Origin: Litorilinea aerophila
GTDB lineage: Bacteria > Chloroflexota > Anaerolineae > Caldilineales > Caldilineaceae
Reading direction: 5' to 3'
Assembly: GCF_006569185.2 (NCBI RefSeq)
Contig: NZ_VIGC02000006.1
Coordinates: 1 to 64,000, forward strand
Length of the DNA: 64,000 nt
A program made the position numbers and the translations under genes. Under the pieces are notes generated by a model. It saw only the letters and a list, made by a program, of their open reading frames with translations. It was not told the origin of the DNA and made no database searches. Below are positions 30,802-39,913 of this stretch, piece after piece. Every line of letters starts with the position of its first letter. Positions within the stretch are counted from its first letter, which is position 1.

Positions 30802-32058
30802 CTACCCCCGGCTCATCACGGGCGCGGTGGCACAACGTGCGTAGAGATCGGCGAAGTCGGCCGAGCCGTCGTCCTCGCGCATCTCCAGGCGGATCCCTGG
30901 AACGAAGCCGGGTAGATCGCCGAAGTAGAAAGCTTCGTGGCGCTGGGTCTCGCTGCCGAAGTGCCAGCGGGTGCCGTCGGGGTAGATCACCACGGCGATG
31001 CGGCGGGGCTCGGCCATGGGCGCCCCGGCCTGGAGCCGCGCCACGGCGGTCTCGTCCACCGCCACCCCCAGGCCGGGGCCGTCGGGCACGGCCACCCAGC
31101 CGCCGGTTGGCCTGGGCGGTGTGGCCACATCCTCCGCCCAGATCTCGTGCGCAGCCAGGTGAGAGAGGGTCCCCTGCCGGCACGTGGAAGCCAGGTGCAT
31201 GACCCACGCCGCACGCAGGCCGCCGCCCACCGTCTGGATCCAGAAGGGGATGCGGGCTTCCGCGGCCACGGCCGCCTGGCTGCGCAGGGTCTCCACATCG
31301 CCGCCGCCGAAGACGAAGGCGTCGCACAGCCCTTCGGCGATCTGGGTGAGGGCAGGCACCCCTCGGTCGAAGCCGGGATCCGAACGCACGTGGCAGCAGC
31401 CGCTGCCGAAGTGCGCGGCGATGGGCCGGTCGATCTTCTGGCGCAGCAGCCGGTAGCCGGCCGCGTCCCGCTGGGGAATGGGCGATTCGAAGCCGCCCAC
31501 GCAGTCGTACTGGGCCAGGGCCTGGAGCACCGGCAGCGCCTGGCGCACCTCCCGCAGGTGGCCGTTGAAATCCAGCCAGAAGGTGAAGCCCTTGGGTACG
31601 ACCTGGGCCGCGCGGGCCACCTGTTCTACAGGATCCCACCAGGGGCGGCACTTGAACTTGTAGACCGTGTAACCCAGGGACGCGGCGCGGGCGGCCTGGG
31701 CAGCCCAGACATCGGGCGGGAGGTCGATGGTCCAGTAGGCGAAGGGTACCCGACTGCGCACCTGGCGGCCCATGAGCGCGTGGGCTGGCACGCCCAGGGC
31801 CTTGCCCACCGCGTCGTAGCAGGCCATCTGGACGCCGGTGTGGCGGATGGTGCGCAGGCCCGCGACGGCATCGGTGCCCACGTACGGCGCTGGATCCTGG
31901 GGATCGCCGATCTCTTCGCCGTAGCCCACCGTGCCGTCCGCCAGGTGTACCCGGTAGAGCACCAGGCGTCCCCGGTGGGCGGAGCGGGGCATGTGGGCCA
32001 TGAGCTCGGGGGTGTAGTGCAGGTTCAGGGGAACCACGTCAATCGATTGGATGATCAT
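30802..32058 (-). CDS. Enolase-superfamily (mandelate racemase type) sugar acid dehydratase
   Basis: A 418-residue member of the mandelate racemase/muconate lactonising branch. It has the KxK-type base motif TVYKFKCRPW (Lys134, Lys136), metal ligands Asp163 (LDFNGH) and Glu191 (GGFESPIP), and a third-ligand region at AAHFGSGCCH. An unusual feature is that it runs ~45 residues beyond the barrel (EPRRIAVVIYPDGTRWHFGSE onward), giving an extra C-terminal segment not typical of the family. It overlaps the preceding SDR stop by 4 bases (ATGA), implying translational coupling. Dehydration of a sugar acid to a 2-keto-3-deoxy acid is the most likely reaction for this context. Confidence 0.88.
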   Translation of the reverse strand: MIIQSIDVVPLNLHYTPELMAHMPRSAHRGRLVLYRVHLADGTVGYGEEIGDPQDPAPYVGTDAVAGLRTIRHTGVQMACYDAVGKALGVPAHALMGRQVRSRVPFAYWTIDLPPDVWAAQAARAASLGYTVYKFKCRPWWDPVEQVARAAQVVPKGFTFWLDFNGHLREVRQALPVLQALAQYDCVGGFESPIPQRDAAGYRLLRQKIDRPIAAHFGSGCCHVRSDPGFDRGVPALTQIAEGLCDAFVFGGGDVETLRSQAAVAAEARIPFWIQTVGGGLRAAWVMHLASTCRQGTLSHLAAHEIWAEDVATPPRPTGGWVAVPDGPGLGVAVDETAVARLQAGAPMAEPRRIAVVIYPDGTRWHFGSETQRHEAFYFGDLPGFVPGIRLEMREDDGSADFADLYARCATAPVMSRG

Positions 32059-32810
32059 CCGCTCGCCCCTTTCACACTCCAGACCGCGCCGGTGGTGTAG
32101 GTGTTGCGCTCGGAGCAGAGGAACGCCACCACTTCGGCGATCTCTTCCGGGTCGGCATAGCGGCCGATGGGGTTGCCCGGATCGGCCAGGAATTCGGGCG
32201 TGAAGCGGGGCACCACCATGTCAGTGAGGGCACGGCCGGGCTCCACGCCGTTGACGAAGACATTCTGCCGGGGGTAGGCGTTGCCCAGCGCGCCGATCAG
32301 GGAGTAGACCGCGCCTTTGGAGACGCCGTAGGGCACCTGGTTGGTGGCGGCGTGGCGTGCGCCGGAGGTGATGGTCACGCAGCGCCCCCACCCACCCTGT
32401 AACATGTGGGGAAGGGCTGCCTGGTGCGCGTAGTAGACGCCGTAGACGTTGATGCGCATCACCCTGTCGAACTGGGCGGCGGACTGCTCCAGGAAAGGGG
32501 CTTCCTGGCCCAGGATGCCGGCGCAGCAGACCAGGATGTCCAGCCGGCCGAAGCGGGCCACCGTCTGCTGGACCATGGCGTGGACCGCGGCCTCGTCGCT
32601 CACGTCGGTGGGGATGTAGCAGGCTTGCTGGCCCAGGGCTTCCACCTCCTGGACCACCCTCTGGCTTTCGTCCGCCAACACGTCCGCAATCACCATATCT
32701 CGGCCGTCTTCGGCCAGGCGCAGGGCGCAGGCTCGTCCCAGGCCGCGCGCGCCGCCGGTGACAATGGCGACCCGGCGTTCATGGGGCGCGGCAAAACGCA
32801 GGTTGGGCAT
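32055..32810 (-). CDS. SDR family oxidoreductase
   Basis: A 251-residue classical SDR with VTGGARGLGRACA (18-30), Ser149, Tyr161 and Lys165 (YGVSKGAVYS). Unlike the SDR at 29985 it keeps a full C-terminal end, TYTTGAVWSVKGASG, although the usual VDGG reads VKGA. It starts 10 bases after the isomerase stop and its own stop overlaps the next gene's start (ATGA). A sugar, sugar-acid or alcohol substrate is likely from the neighbouring dehydratase and isomerase. Confidence 0.9.
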   Translation of the reverse strand: MPNLRFAAPHERRVAIVTGGARGLGRACALRLAEDGRDMVIADVLADESQRVVQEVEALGQQACYIPTDVSDEAAVHAMVQQTVARFGRLDILVCCAGILGQEAPFLEQSAAQFDRVMRINVYGVYYAHQAALPHMLQGGWGRCVTITSGARHAATNQVPYGVSKGAVYSLIGALGNAYPRQNVFVNGVEPGRALTDMVVPRFTPEFLADPGNPIGRYADPEEIAEVVAFLCSERNTYTTGAVWSVKGASG

Positions 32811-32820
32811 CGTTCCTCCT

Positions 32821-33684
32821 TCAGTCCAGTACCGAAATGCCCAGCTCTCGGGCGGTGTTGTGGAAGAGCTCGCTGACGAAGGGCAGCTCTTCGGTGCTGT
32901 TGCCTTCGGCGATCACCGGGTAGTCGGGGTTCAGGGCTTCCATCCGCCGGAAGAGGGTCTTGAAGTCCATCAGCCCCTTGCCCGGGCAGCCGTCCTGCAG
33001 GTGCAGGGTCAGCCGGTTTTCGATCCAGATATCCTTGGCGTGGCAGCTCACGATATGGTCGCCCAGCAGGTCGAAGTGGTGGTTGAGGGCTGCGGTGGTG
33101 TCGAAGATGGTGTCCAGGGTAATCCAGTTGGCCGAATCGTAGTCGCAGCGCACCCAGGGCGAGCCCACCTCGTCCAGGATCTCCCTGGTGATCTCCGGCG
33201 TCTTGAGGGTGACCAGCTGGTGGCTCTCCAGGCTGAGGTAGACGCCGGCATCCTCTGCTGCGGGCGCACATTCTTTCAGGCTTTTGACGAGCTGGCGACG
33301 GGCGCTGGACGTCCAGTTGTCCGGGTGGGGAAACCAGGGGCCGGCCGGGTTCATGGAGCCGGGGCCGGTGTCGATGCCCCGGGCGCCCATCCAGCCGGCC
33401 AGGCGCAGGGCCGCCTGCAGGGTGCGCACTGCTTCCCGGCGCCGGTTTTCGTCCGGGGTGATCAGGTTTTGCCAGTAGCCGGTGGCCTGATACATGCGCA
33501 GGCCGTGGTCGGCCAGCAGAGCCCGGACCCGTTCGGCCTTATGGCGGGGCGTGGTGTGGGGATCGTTCTTGCGGAAGCGGGTGAAGATGCCGCTGAAGCC
33601 CAGCTCCCGAACCCGTTGGCACATGGCCGGGGTGAGCTCATCCATGTTGTCCGGTAGAAAGCAGCCGCTCATGCCAAAGCGCAT
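32821..33684 (-). CDS. Sugar phosphate isomerase/epimerase (TIM barrel)
   Basis: A 287-residue relative of the gene at 29077, with AGAGGTAA before the ATG. Metal-site candidates are Glu in LSLESHQ, Asp in RCDYDSANW, His in VSCHAKD and Glu in VIAEGNS. The loop GIDTGPGSMNPAGPWFPH matches RTGSLNPAGPYSP of the paralogue. It is followed after 10 bases by the SDR. The pair of paralogues on opposite strands flanking this operon suggests that both belong to one pathway, perhaps acting on epimers. Confidence 0.88.
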   Translation of the reverse strand: MRFGMSGCFLPDNMDELTPAMCQRVRELGFSGIFTRFRKNDPHTTPRHKAERVRALLADHGLRMYQATGYWQNLITPDENRRREAVRTLQAALRLAGWMGARGIDTGPGSMNPAGPWFPHPDNWTSSARRQLVKSLKECAPAAEDAGVYLSLESHQLVTLKTPEITREILDEVGSPWVRCDYDSANWITLDTIFDTTAALNHHFDLLGDHIVSCHAKDIWIENRLTLHLQDGCPGKGLMDFKTLFRRMEALNPDYPVIAEGNSTEELPFVSELFHNTARELGISVLD

Positions 33685-33722
33685 CGTCTTTACCTCTTGG
33701 GAGTGGTTGGGGAAAGGGTTTT

Positions 33723-33743
33723 GAGTCCTGAGTCCTGAGTCCT
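33723..33743. repeat. Three tandem GAGTCCT heptamers
   Basis: gagtcct is repeated three times without spacing, followed by the related gggtctg. It lies in the 75-base gap between the M55 gene and the isomerase gene. A simple slippage repeat; no function is evident. Confidence 0.85.
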
Positions 33744-33759
33744 GGGTCTGGAGTTCGGG

Positions 33760-34542
33760 TCAGAAATAGTCTTGAATGGATGTAAGCCGGCGCTGCACCG
33801 TGTACGCGTCCACCCGTTCCCAGCCGGAGGCGTTGCGGCTGGCGGCCTGGGCTGCCTCCAGCCGCTTGAAGCGGATCTGGAAGGTCATGGGGCTGGCAAA
33901 GGTGAAGGGCTGCAACGTGTCCAGCTTTGCCACCGCCCGCTGGACACCCTCGTGGATCTCGGCCACCACCCGCTTGGGGTGCTTGCTGATGGCCGCATTC
34001 CAGCCGAAGGCCTGCTTGGTGGTGACGGTCTCCACGCCGGGGAAGAAGCGTCGGGCTTCGGCCACGCCCTTGTCGTCGCTGGCCACGAAGAGGACCGGCA
34101 CACCCCGTTCGCCGGCCACTGCACCGTCAATGGCCATCTCGCCCACCTCCTGGCCGTTGATCTTCATCCACTGATAGCTGGCGGAGCTGAAGGAATGGCA
34201 GATCACCGCGTTCTGGGTGTTGTCCATGGCGTGGTAGCCGATGAGGGCCACGCCGGCGAAGCTGCTGTCCATGCCGGGGAAGCGCTGTCCGAAATCCACA
34301 CCCAGCGCGATGTCACAGCGTTTGTCCAGCAGATCGTAATGGAGGTTGAGACTGCCGTTGTGGTTGTCCCAGACGATGACCTGGGTGGCCCCGGCCGCGA
34401 AGAGCCCCTGGGCCGCGGCGTTGGCCTCCCGGGTCGCCTGGAGCTTGGCAAATTCCAGATCTCGGGACTGGTTGAGGGAGCCGCCGGGCGAGCCCACCAC
34501 ACAGGCCACGCCCTCACAGTCCACCGCGACGACAAATTTCAT
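33760..34542 (-). CDS. M55 family D-aminopeptidase (DppA-like)
   Basis: A 260-residue zinc peptidase with AAGGAGAGG before the ATG. The M55 metal residues are all in place and at the positions known from Bacillus subtilis DppA: Asp8 and Glu10 (AVDCEGVA), His61 (WDNHNG), His104 (IGYHAM), and a Glu in QEVGEMAIDG; His116 (ICHSFS) fits the catalytic histidine. Family members release D-amino acids from D-Ala-containing dipeptides. Its place in an operon with a peptide-type solute-binding protein and permeases fits uptake and cleavage of D-amino-acid peptides, for example from cell walls. The sugar-acid enzymes alongside do not follow obviously from that role. Confidence 0.9.
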   Translation of the reverse strand: MKFVVAVDCEGVACVVGSPGGSLNQSRDLEFAKLQATREANAAAQGLFAAGATQVIVWDNHNGSLNLHYDLLDKRCDIALGVDFGQRFPGMDSSFAGVALIGYHAMDNTQNAVICHSFSSASYQWMKINGQEVGEMAIDGAVAGERGVPVLFVASDDKGVAEARRFFPGVETVTTKQAFGWNAAISKHPKRVVAEIHEGVQRAVAKLDTLQPFTFASPMTFQIRFKRLEAAQAASRNASGWERVDAYTVQRRLTSIQDYF

Positions 34543-34572
34543 GGGATCCTCTCCTTGAAGTGGTTGTGTCGA

Positions 34573-35652
34573 TTACTCCCAGCGGAAGAAGACGCTCAAC
34601 CAGCCGGCGCCGCCGGCCATCATCAGATCGTAGAGCTCGGGCGCGTCGGTGTACGGAACCACATGGCTGATCAGGGGCTCGACCTGGAGTTCGCCCCGGC
34701 GGATCAGGTCGAGGATGACATGCCGGTTGCGGGCCCGGGACCAGGGCCAGTAGGGATGGGGCTCGGCCATGCCCGTCTGGTAGGAGCCGCGGATGGTGAT
34801 CTCCCGCCGGAAGAGCTCCTGGGATTCGATGGCCACGCTGCCCGCGGTCGCGCCCACCAGGATGATGCGGCCCCGGTCGGCCGCCGCCTTGATCAGCTCC
34901 GGGTAGTTGCCGATGAACGAGGTGCAGTGGAGCTGCGCTTCCGCGCCGCTGCCTGGCTCCAGGCCTGGCAACGCACCCCGCCAGCGCCAGGGCAGGAGAG
35001 TGAGCGCGTGGATGGCCGGGGCCGGCTCCTGCGCGCGTACGTCGATGGTGTGGCTGGCGCCCAGTCGCCGCGCCAGGGCCAGCCGCTCCTCCACCAGGTC
35101 CAGGCCGATCACCGGATAGGCGCCCGAGAGGCGGCAGAGTTGCACGGCCAGCAGGCCGATGACGCCCAGGCCATGGATGGCCACCGACTCCCCGATCTGG
35201 ATCTGGCCCAGGCGCACCCCATGCAAAGCCACATCGCCCAGGACGCAGAAGGCAGCCGTGGTTTCGGGGATGCCCTCGGGCAACTTCTCGATGTTGTACT
35301 CCTGGGGCACGGTGTCGTAGGCCAGGGCTTTGTCCGGCGTAACTAGCCAGTGGGTGCCGTGGTTGCCGCTGCAGAGCACGTAGTCGCCCACCGCGTAGTC
35401 GCGGATCTCCTGCCCAACGGCGGCCACCCGCCCGATGGCCGTGTAGCCCAGGCCGGTCGGCGCAAAGCGGGCGCGCTCTGCCGGTGTCGCCTGGCGTCGC
35501 CGGCGCACCGCATTGATCTCGCTCCCCGCGCTCACCTGGGTGAGGGCGATGCGCACCAAGATCTGGTCGGGCCCCGGTTGGGGGACATGGAAGGGCTCGA
35601 TGGTGACCTGGCCATCGGGCTGCAGGACGAGCCGCTTGCCGTGACGTTCCAT
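34573..35652 (-). CDS. Zinc-type alcohol dehydrogenase-like (MDR) protein
   Basis: A 359-residue medium-chain dehydrogenase/reductase, start MERHGKRLVLQPDG behind GAGG; the longer open frame overlaps the permease gene and is discarded. The NAD(P) loop is SVAIHGLGVIGLLAVQLCRLSGA, with the acidic residue of strand 2 in VIGLDLVEERLAL. The usual catalytic zinc Cys is missing: the corresponding stretch reads ALTQVSAGSEINAV. The four-Cys structural-zinc loop is also absent. This resembles the zinc-free dehydrogenases related to the BchC and sorbitol-dehydrogenase-like groups. It follows the permease gene by 77 bases and precedes the M55 gene by 30. Oxidation of a polyol or sugar acid is inferred. 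Confidence 0.85.
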   Translation of the reverse strand: MERHGKRLVLQPDGQVTIEPFHVPQPGPDQILVRIALTQVSAGSEINAVRRRRQATPAERARFAPTGLGYTAIGRVAAVGQEIRDYAVGDYVLCSGNHGTHWLVTPDKALAYDTVPQEYNIEKLPEGIPETTAAFCVLGDVALHGVRLGQIQIGESVAIHGLGVIGLLAVQLCRLSGAYPVIGLDLVEERLALARRLGASHTIDVRAQEPAPAIHALTLLPWRWRGALPGLEPGSGAEAQLHCTSFIGNYPELIKAAADRGRIILVGATAGSVAIESQELFRREITIRGSYQTGMAEPHPYWPWSRARNRHVILDLIRRGELQVEPLISHVVPYTDAPELYDLMMAGGAGWLSVFFRWE

Positions 35653-35729
35653 GGATGCCTCGTTCTGGTTCTCGGTATCTCCCGTGTCGTCAGTTCGGTG
35701 GGGCTCCCCGTGCCTTCGGCCCACGTCGC

Positions 35730-36677
35730 TCAATCCAGGGTCATGCGCGGATCCAGCGCGTCCCGTAGCCCATCGCCGATGAAGTTGATGGCCAACACGC
35801 AAAGGCTGATCATCAGGCCTGGCGGAAGCCAGAGCCAGGGAAAGGACTCGATGATCTGGATGGACTGGGCTTCATTGAGCATGTTGCCCCAACTGGGCGT
35901 GGGCACTTGGACCCCGAGCCCCAGGAAGCTCAGGCCGGCCTCGGTGAGGATGGCGCCGGCGATGCCGAAGCTGCCGGCGACAGTGATGGGCGCGACGATG
36001 CTGGGCAGAATATGCCGTAGCAGAATTTGGCGCCGGGGAACGCCGATGGCCTCGGCGGCCAGGACAAAGTCCATCTCCCGCACGGCCAGAATTTGACCCC
36101 GCACCAGGCGTGCCACACCGGTCCATCCGATGAGGCCAATGGCGATCATGGCGTTGCGCAGCCCCGGCCCCACGATGGCGACGATGCTGATGAGGATGAC
36201 CAGCACCGGGAAGGCCATGAAGGTGTCGGTCACCCGCATGATCACCATATCCACCCGGCCGCCGTAGTAGCCAGCCAGGCTGCCCAACAGCGTGCCGATG
36301 CTCAGGAAGAGGAGCACAGCCACCAACCCCACCGCAATGGAGACCCGGCCCCCGTAGACCACCCGGCTCAACACGTCTCGCCCGATGAGGTCCGTGCCCA
36401 GGAGGTGCTCCCGGCTGGGGGGCTGGCGTACCGCCCGCAGGTCGGTCTTCTCCGGCGGGATGGGCGCTACCAGCGGCGCCAGGGGAAAGACGGTCAGGGT
36501 CACCAGGATCATGAAGATCAGGCTGGCGACGGCCAGGCGATGGCGCAAAAAGCGGCGCAGGGCTCGTTGGCCTGGCGATTGGATCTGGCCGCGATCCGCC
36601 ACGAGGGATGGGGTGGGCAGCGGCGTATCCGCTGTACTGTCTTGGCGACGGTCAAGTGGGGTATCAGAAGCAGACAT
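35730..36677 (-). CDS. ABC transporter permease, DppC/OppC family
   Basis: A 315-residue inner-membrane protein with an N-terminal hydrophilic extension (1-45) and about six transmembrane helices, beginning LAVASLIFMILVTLTVFPLA. The segment HLLGTDLIGRDVLSRVVYGGRVSIAVG is the DppC hallmark, and EAIGVPRRQILLRHILP is the EAA loop that docks the ATPase. It begins four bases after the partner permease's stop. No ATPase is encoded in this operon, so the pair must use subunits from elsewhere. Confidence 0.92.
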   Translation of the reverse strand: MSASDTPLDRRQDSTADTPLPTPSLVADRGQIQSPGQRALRRFLRHRLAVASLIFMILVTLTVFPLAPLVAPIPPEKTDLRAVRQPPSREHLLGTDLIGRDVLSRVVYGGRVSIAVGLVAVLLFLSIGTLLGSLAGYYGGRVDMVIMRVTDTFMAFPVLVILISIVAIVGPGLRNAMIAIGLIGWTGVARLVRGQILAVREMDFVLAAEAIGVPRRQILLRHILPSIVAPITVAGSFGIAGAILTEAGLSFLGLGVQVPTPSWGNMLNEAQSIQIIESFPWLWLPPGLMISLCVLAINFIGDGLRDALDPRMTLD

Positions 36678-36681
36678 GGCT

Positions 36682-37656
36682 CTAGTCGTAACGTACCCTT
36701 GGGTCGATGAGGGCGTAAGATAAGTCGGTAATGAGATTGCTCACCACAATCACCACGGCAGAGATTAGCACCATGCTCATGATCAGGGGGTAGTCGCGCG
36801 TGCTCACGCCATCCATGTACAGGGTGCCCATCCCCGGCCAGTTGAAGATGGTTTCAATGATGATCGCACCGCCGAAGAGGCTGGGCAGGCGAAGCCCGAT
36901 GATGGTGATGACGGGCAACAGGGCATTGCGCAGGCCGTGTCGCGACACCACCAGCCAGGTGGGCAGCCCTTTGCTCCGGGCGGTCACCATGTAGTCCTGC
37001 CGGATCACTTCCAGCATGCTGGCGCGCGTATAGCGCATGATGGCCGCAGTGCTTTCGATGCCCAACACCAGGGCTGGCAAGGCCATGTGGTGGAGTCGGT
37101 CCAGTGCCTGTTGCCAGAGGGTGAAATCCTGGCCGGGCGTGCTGTAACCGCTGGTTGGAAACCAGCCCAGCTTGACCGCCAGGAGATAGATCAGGGCAAT
37201 GGCGGCAAAGAAACCGGGCACCGAAATACCCATAAACACGAAGCCGGTCAGGATATAGTCGGTCAGGGAGTATTGGCGCAAGGCGGACCACACACCCAGG
37301 GGAATCCCAAGGCCAATGGAGATGAGCATGGCGCCCAGCATGAGCTGGAGGGTGGCCGGCAGACGGCGCCCGATCTCTTCGGCAACGGGAACACCGCTAC
37401 GTACCCGCACACCCATGTTGCCCTGAAGGATACCCCCCAGCCAGCGTACATAGCGTACGGGCGCCGGTTGATCCAACCCATATTTGGCCCGCAGCGCCGC
37501 GACGTCGATCTCGCCGCTGATGCCTCCCTGTTGCTCCAGCAACATGGCGGAGACCGCATCCCCTGGGGCCAGTTCGGTAAAGAAAAAGGTGATGAGGGTG
37601 ATCCCCAGCAATACCGGAAATGCCTGCAGAATCCGTCGAAAGATGTAAGGGTTCAT
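36682..37656 (-). CDS. ABC transporter permease, DppB/OppB family
   Basis: A 324-residue permease starting MNPYIFRRILQAFPVLLGITLITFF, the typical DppB N-terminus (helix 1). The segment YGLDQPAPVRYVRWLGGILQGNMGVRVRSG precedes helix 2, as in all family members. The EAA-type loop is VTARSKGLPTWLVVSRHGLRNALLPVITIIG. It forms the channel with the DppC-type partner. The gene follows the solute-binding protein across a 138-base gap containing a strong hairpin, which may lower its expression relative to the binding protein. Confidence 0.92.
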   Translation of the reverse strand: MNPYIFRRILQAFPVLLGITLITFFFTELAPGDAVSAMLLEQQGGISGEIDVAALRAKYGLDQPAPVRYVRWLGGILQGNMGVRVRSGVPVAEEIGRRLPATLQLMLGAMLISIGLGIPLGVWSALRQYSLTDYILTGFVFMGISVPGFFAAIALIYLLAVKLGWFPTSGYSTPGQDFTLWQQALDRLHHMALPALVLGIESTAAIMRYTRASMLEVIRQDYMVTARSKGLPTWLVVSRHGLRNALLPVITIIGLRLPSLFGGAIIIETIFNWPGMGTLYMDGVSTRDYPLIMSMVLISAVVIVVSNLITDLSYALIDPRVRYD

Positions 37657-37695
37657 GGGATTGTAGCGCGCTGTAGTTGTGTCACTGTGAACGGC

Positions 37696-37749
37696 GGAGT
37701 GCGTGAGGCCGTTGCGCCCGAGAGAAGGCGCATGGGCTTCACGCACTCC
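37696..37749 (-). terminator. Hairpin between solute-binding protein and permease genes
   Basis: ggagtgcgtgaggcc (37696-37710) pairs with ggcttcacgcactcc (37735-37749) with a single G-U position, giving a 15-bp stem. It is 46 bases past the solute-binding protein's stop. It could be an attenuating hairpin or a 3'-end protector of the binding-protein mRNA; a similar hairpin is found at the equivalent junction at 52420-52461. Confidence 0.7.
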
Positions 37750-37794
37750 TTGAAAATACCTGCCACGACGGCGCTGTCTCAGACAGCGGCCGAC

Positions 37795-39522
37795 CTATTG
37801 ACCCAGATACCAGGTGTGAGGATTGCGCTCTGGCCAGACAATGTTGGACCACTGGCGGAACTGGTAGTTGCACACGTTCTTGCTGATGGCGTGGCGACGG
37901 TCCTGTTGGAAGAGGGTCAGATGCAACATTTCTTCATTGGTGATTTCGCTGATCCGATACCAGAGTTGCTTGCGCGCCTCCGCATTGGGCTCCACCATGG
38001 CCTCCTGGACCAGACGATCGACTTCTTCGTTGCAATAGGCAGAGACATTGAGCCCATTGGGCGGGACGTTGGCGCAGGAGTAACGGGCATACTCGAAGGG
38101 AACCGAGATGCCGCAGCAGCCGTAGGCCAGGTCGTAATCTGGTTCCTCGTAAACCCGGGCTGCCCAACTGGGCGCATCCATGTGGGCGACGTTGACTTTG
38201 ATGCCGGCCTCTGCCCAGAACTGTTGCATGGCTGCCACCACATTGCGGTCCAGTTCGGTCTGATAGTAGGTGATGAATTCAAGCTCCCGATTGGGATCCC
38301 AGCCTGCTTCGGCCAGCAACGCCTTGGCCTTTTCCACGTCGTAGGGGTAGTCGTTGATGTTCGGGCTGATCCAGTTGTGGTTGGGATCCACGTTGTCGTA
38401 ATCGTAGGGGAGGGCCTGGCCGGGTCCGTAGACGCCCTGGGTAATGGCTTCCCGGTCGATGGCATACATCAAGGCCTGCAGGACACGCTTGTCCGGGAAA
38501 TTGCGATGGTTCGGCCAGATGCTCATGGCGCCTGGCAGGGGGGCACCGACCACGGTCAACGCGTCATTGGCTTCTACCCGCTCCCGATCCAGCCCGTTGA
38601 CCATGTTTCCGACCTGGATCTCGCCACTTTCCAGCCCGGGCATCCAGGAGGCAACAGAAGTGAGGCCGATGCGGAAGATGAGCTGATCCAGGTAGGGCCG
38701 GCCCTTGTAGTAGTCGTCGAACGCTTCCAGGATGTAATACTGATCGGGCACAAATTCACCCATTTTGAAGGGGCCGGAGCCTACCACCTGTTCCCGGGCA
38801 TAGGGAGATGTGGTCATCTCCGCAAAGGGGATCCCCTCCCAAATGTGTTTGGGGTAGAGGTTCATCCCGCCCATACCGTAGAAGAAGTCGGCCCGGGGCG
38901 CAGACAGGGTGATCTGAACGGTGTAATCGTCCAACACCTGTACGCCTGTGATCTCATCAGCCTCACCCTGGACGAAAGCTTCGTAACCGGCGATGGCATC
39001 CAGGGGTAAGACCGTGCGGATGGTGACGCCGGAATCGGGGTGGGAGACCATCTCGATGGTCCATTTGACATCCTCTGCGGTGAGCTGTTCACCGTCGTGC
39101 CAGAGCACATCGTCCCTCAAGTGGTAGACATAAGTGAGGCCATCTTCAGAGATTTCCCAACTGCTGGCCACATCCGGCTCAAAGGTCTCCGCGTCTTCAA
39201 TGCTCAGGTCGACAAGCTGGCTGAAGATGAACGATTCGTTGGTGCTCCCGCGGGCCAGCCAGTTGCGCCCCACCATGGCGTCGTCTGCAATGGCCAGGGT
39301 GATGGATCCGCCCGCCTGGGGCTCGCTCTCACACAGGTTGATCCAGGGGCGGTCCGTCGAGGCGCTCATCTCGGTTGTGGCAGCGGCTTCTTGGGTTGGC
39401 TGCGGCGCATCCGCTGGGGGGGGAGCCCCGCTGCCTGTCTCTGCGGGTTGGGCACAGGCAGCCACCAGCCAGAGGGCCAGGGCCAGGAGCATGAGAGGGA
39501 AATAGCGCAATCTGCCGTTCAT
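37795..39522 (-). CDS. ABC transporter solute-binding lipoprotein, peptide family (SBP family 5)
   Basis: A 575-residue lipoprotein starting MNGRLRYFPLMLLALALWLVAAC, with AAAGGACG before the ATG and lipidation at Cys23. A Pro/Ala/Thr-rich linker follows, then the two-lobe DppA/OppA fold: TYVYHLRDDVLWHDGEQLTAEDVKWTIE and YAIDREAITQGVYGPGQALPYDYDN are the diagnostic parts. The frame extends 99 codons upstream, but that is leader sequence behind the promoter. It heads the nine-gene operon. The ligand could be a peptide or an oligosaccharide, since Chloroflexota and Thermotogota use this family for both. Confidence 0.92.
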   Translation of the reverse strand: MNGRLRYFPLMLLALALWLVAACAQPAETGSGAPPPADAPQPTQEAAATTEMSASTDRPWINLCESEPQAGGSITLAIADDAMVGRNWLARGSTNESFIFSQLVDLSIEDAETFEPDVASSWEISEDGLTYVYHLRDDVLWHDGEQLTAEDVKWTIEMVSHPDSGVTIRTVLPLDAIAGYEAFVQGEADEITGVQVLDDYTVQITLSAPRADFFYGMGGMNLYPKHIWEGIPFAEMTTSPYAREQVVGSGPFKMGEFVPDQYYILEAFDDYYKGRPYLDQLIFRIGLTSVASWMPGLESGEIQVGNMVNGLDRERVEANDALTVVGAPLPGAMSIWPNHRNFPDKRVLQALMYAIDREAITQGVYGPGQALPYDYDNVDPNHNWISPNINDYPYDVEKAKALLAEAGWDPNRELEFITYYQTELDRNVVAAMQQFWAEAGIKVNVAHMDAPSWAARVYEEPDYDLAYGCCGISVPFEYARYSCANVPPNGLNVSAYCNEEVDRLVQEAMVEPNAEARKQLWYRISEITNEEMLHLTLFQQDRRHAISKNVCNYQFRQWSNIVWPERNPHTWYLGQ

Positions 39523-39913
39523 ATGTTCGTCCTTTCGAGTGGCGGAATGAGTTGAGGAAATGACGGCTATCTTCTTGGCTTCCACACTTTGTCGTTGGGG
39601 CGATGTCGTTGGGGCGATACGGGAATCTATCGCCCTGGCACAGTCGGAACTTGCCGCCCTGTCGCCGGCGTAGCAGGGCGCCCTGTCAAATGGTCTGACC
39701 AAATATCCAGATGAAAACACCCCCAGGGACAGGGTGCTGCTGTGTCTGACTATCGGAGTGCTATCCGCAGGGCCAGACCCCAGGGGATAAGAACCACAAC
39801 GGGCAATGAAAACGGGCAACTAGAACGGACGGCAATCCCGTTCGATCACGGTGGTAGATCTTCCTGGAGCTGAAGGGGATTTGTTATTGCTTCAAACAAA
39901 CTGTGCTGCTAAA

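Noticed and set aside
37795-39819. Start of the first binding protein at 39819
   Set aside because: It would place 99 residues before the lipoprotein signal; the ATG at 39522 has AAAGGACG and gives a correct lipobox at Cys23.
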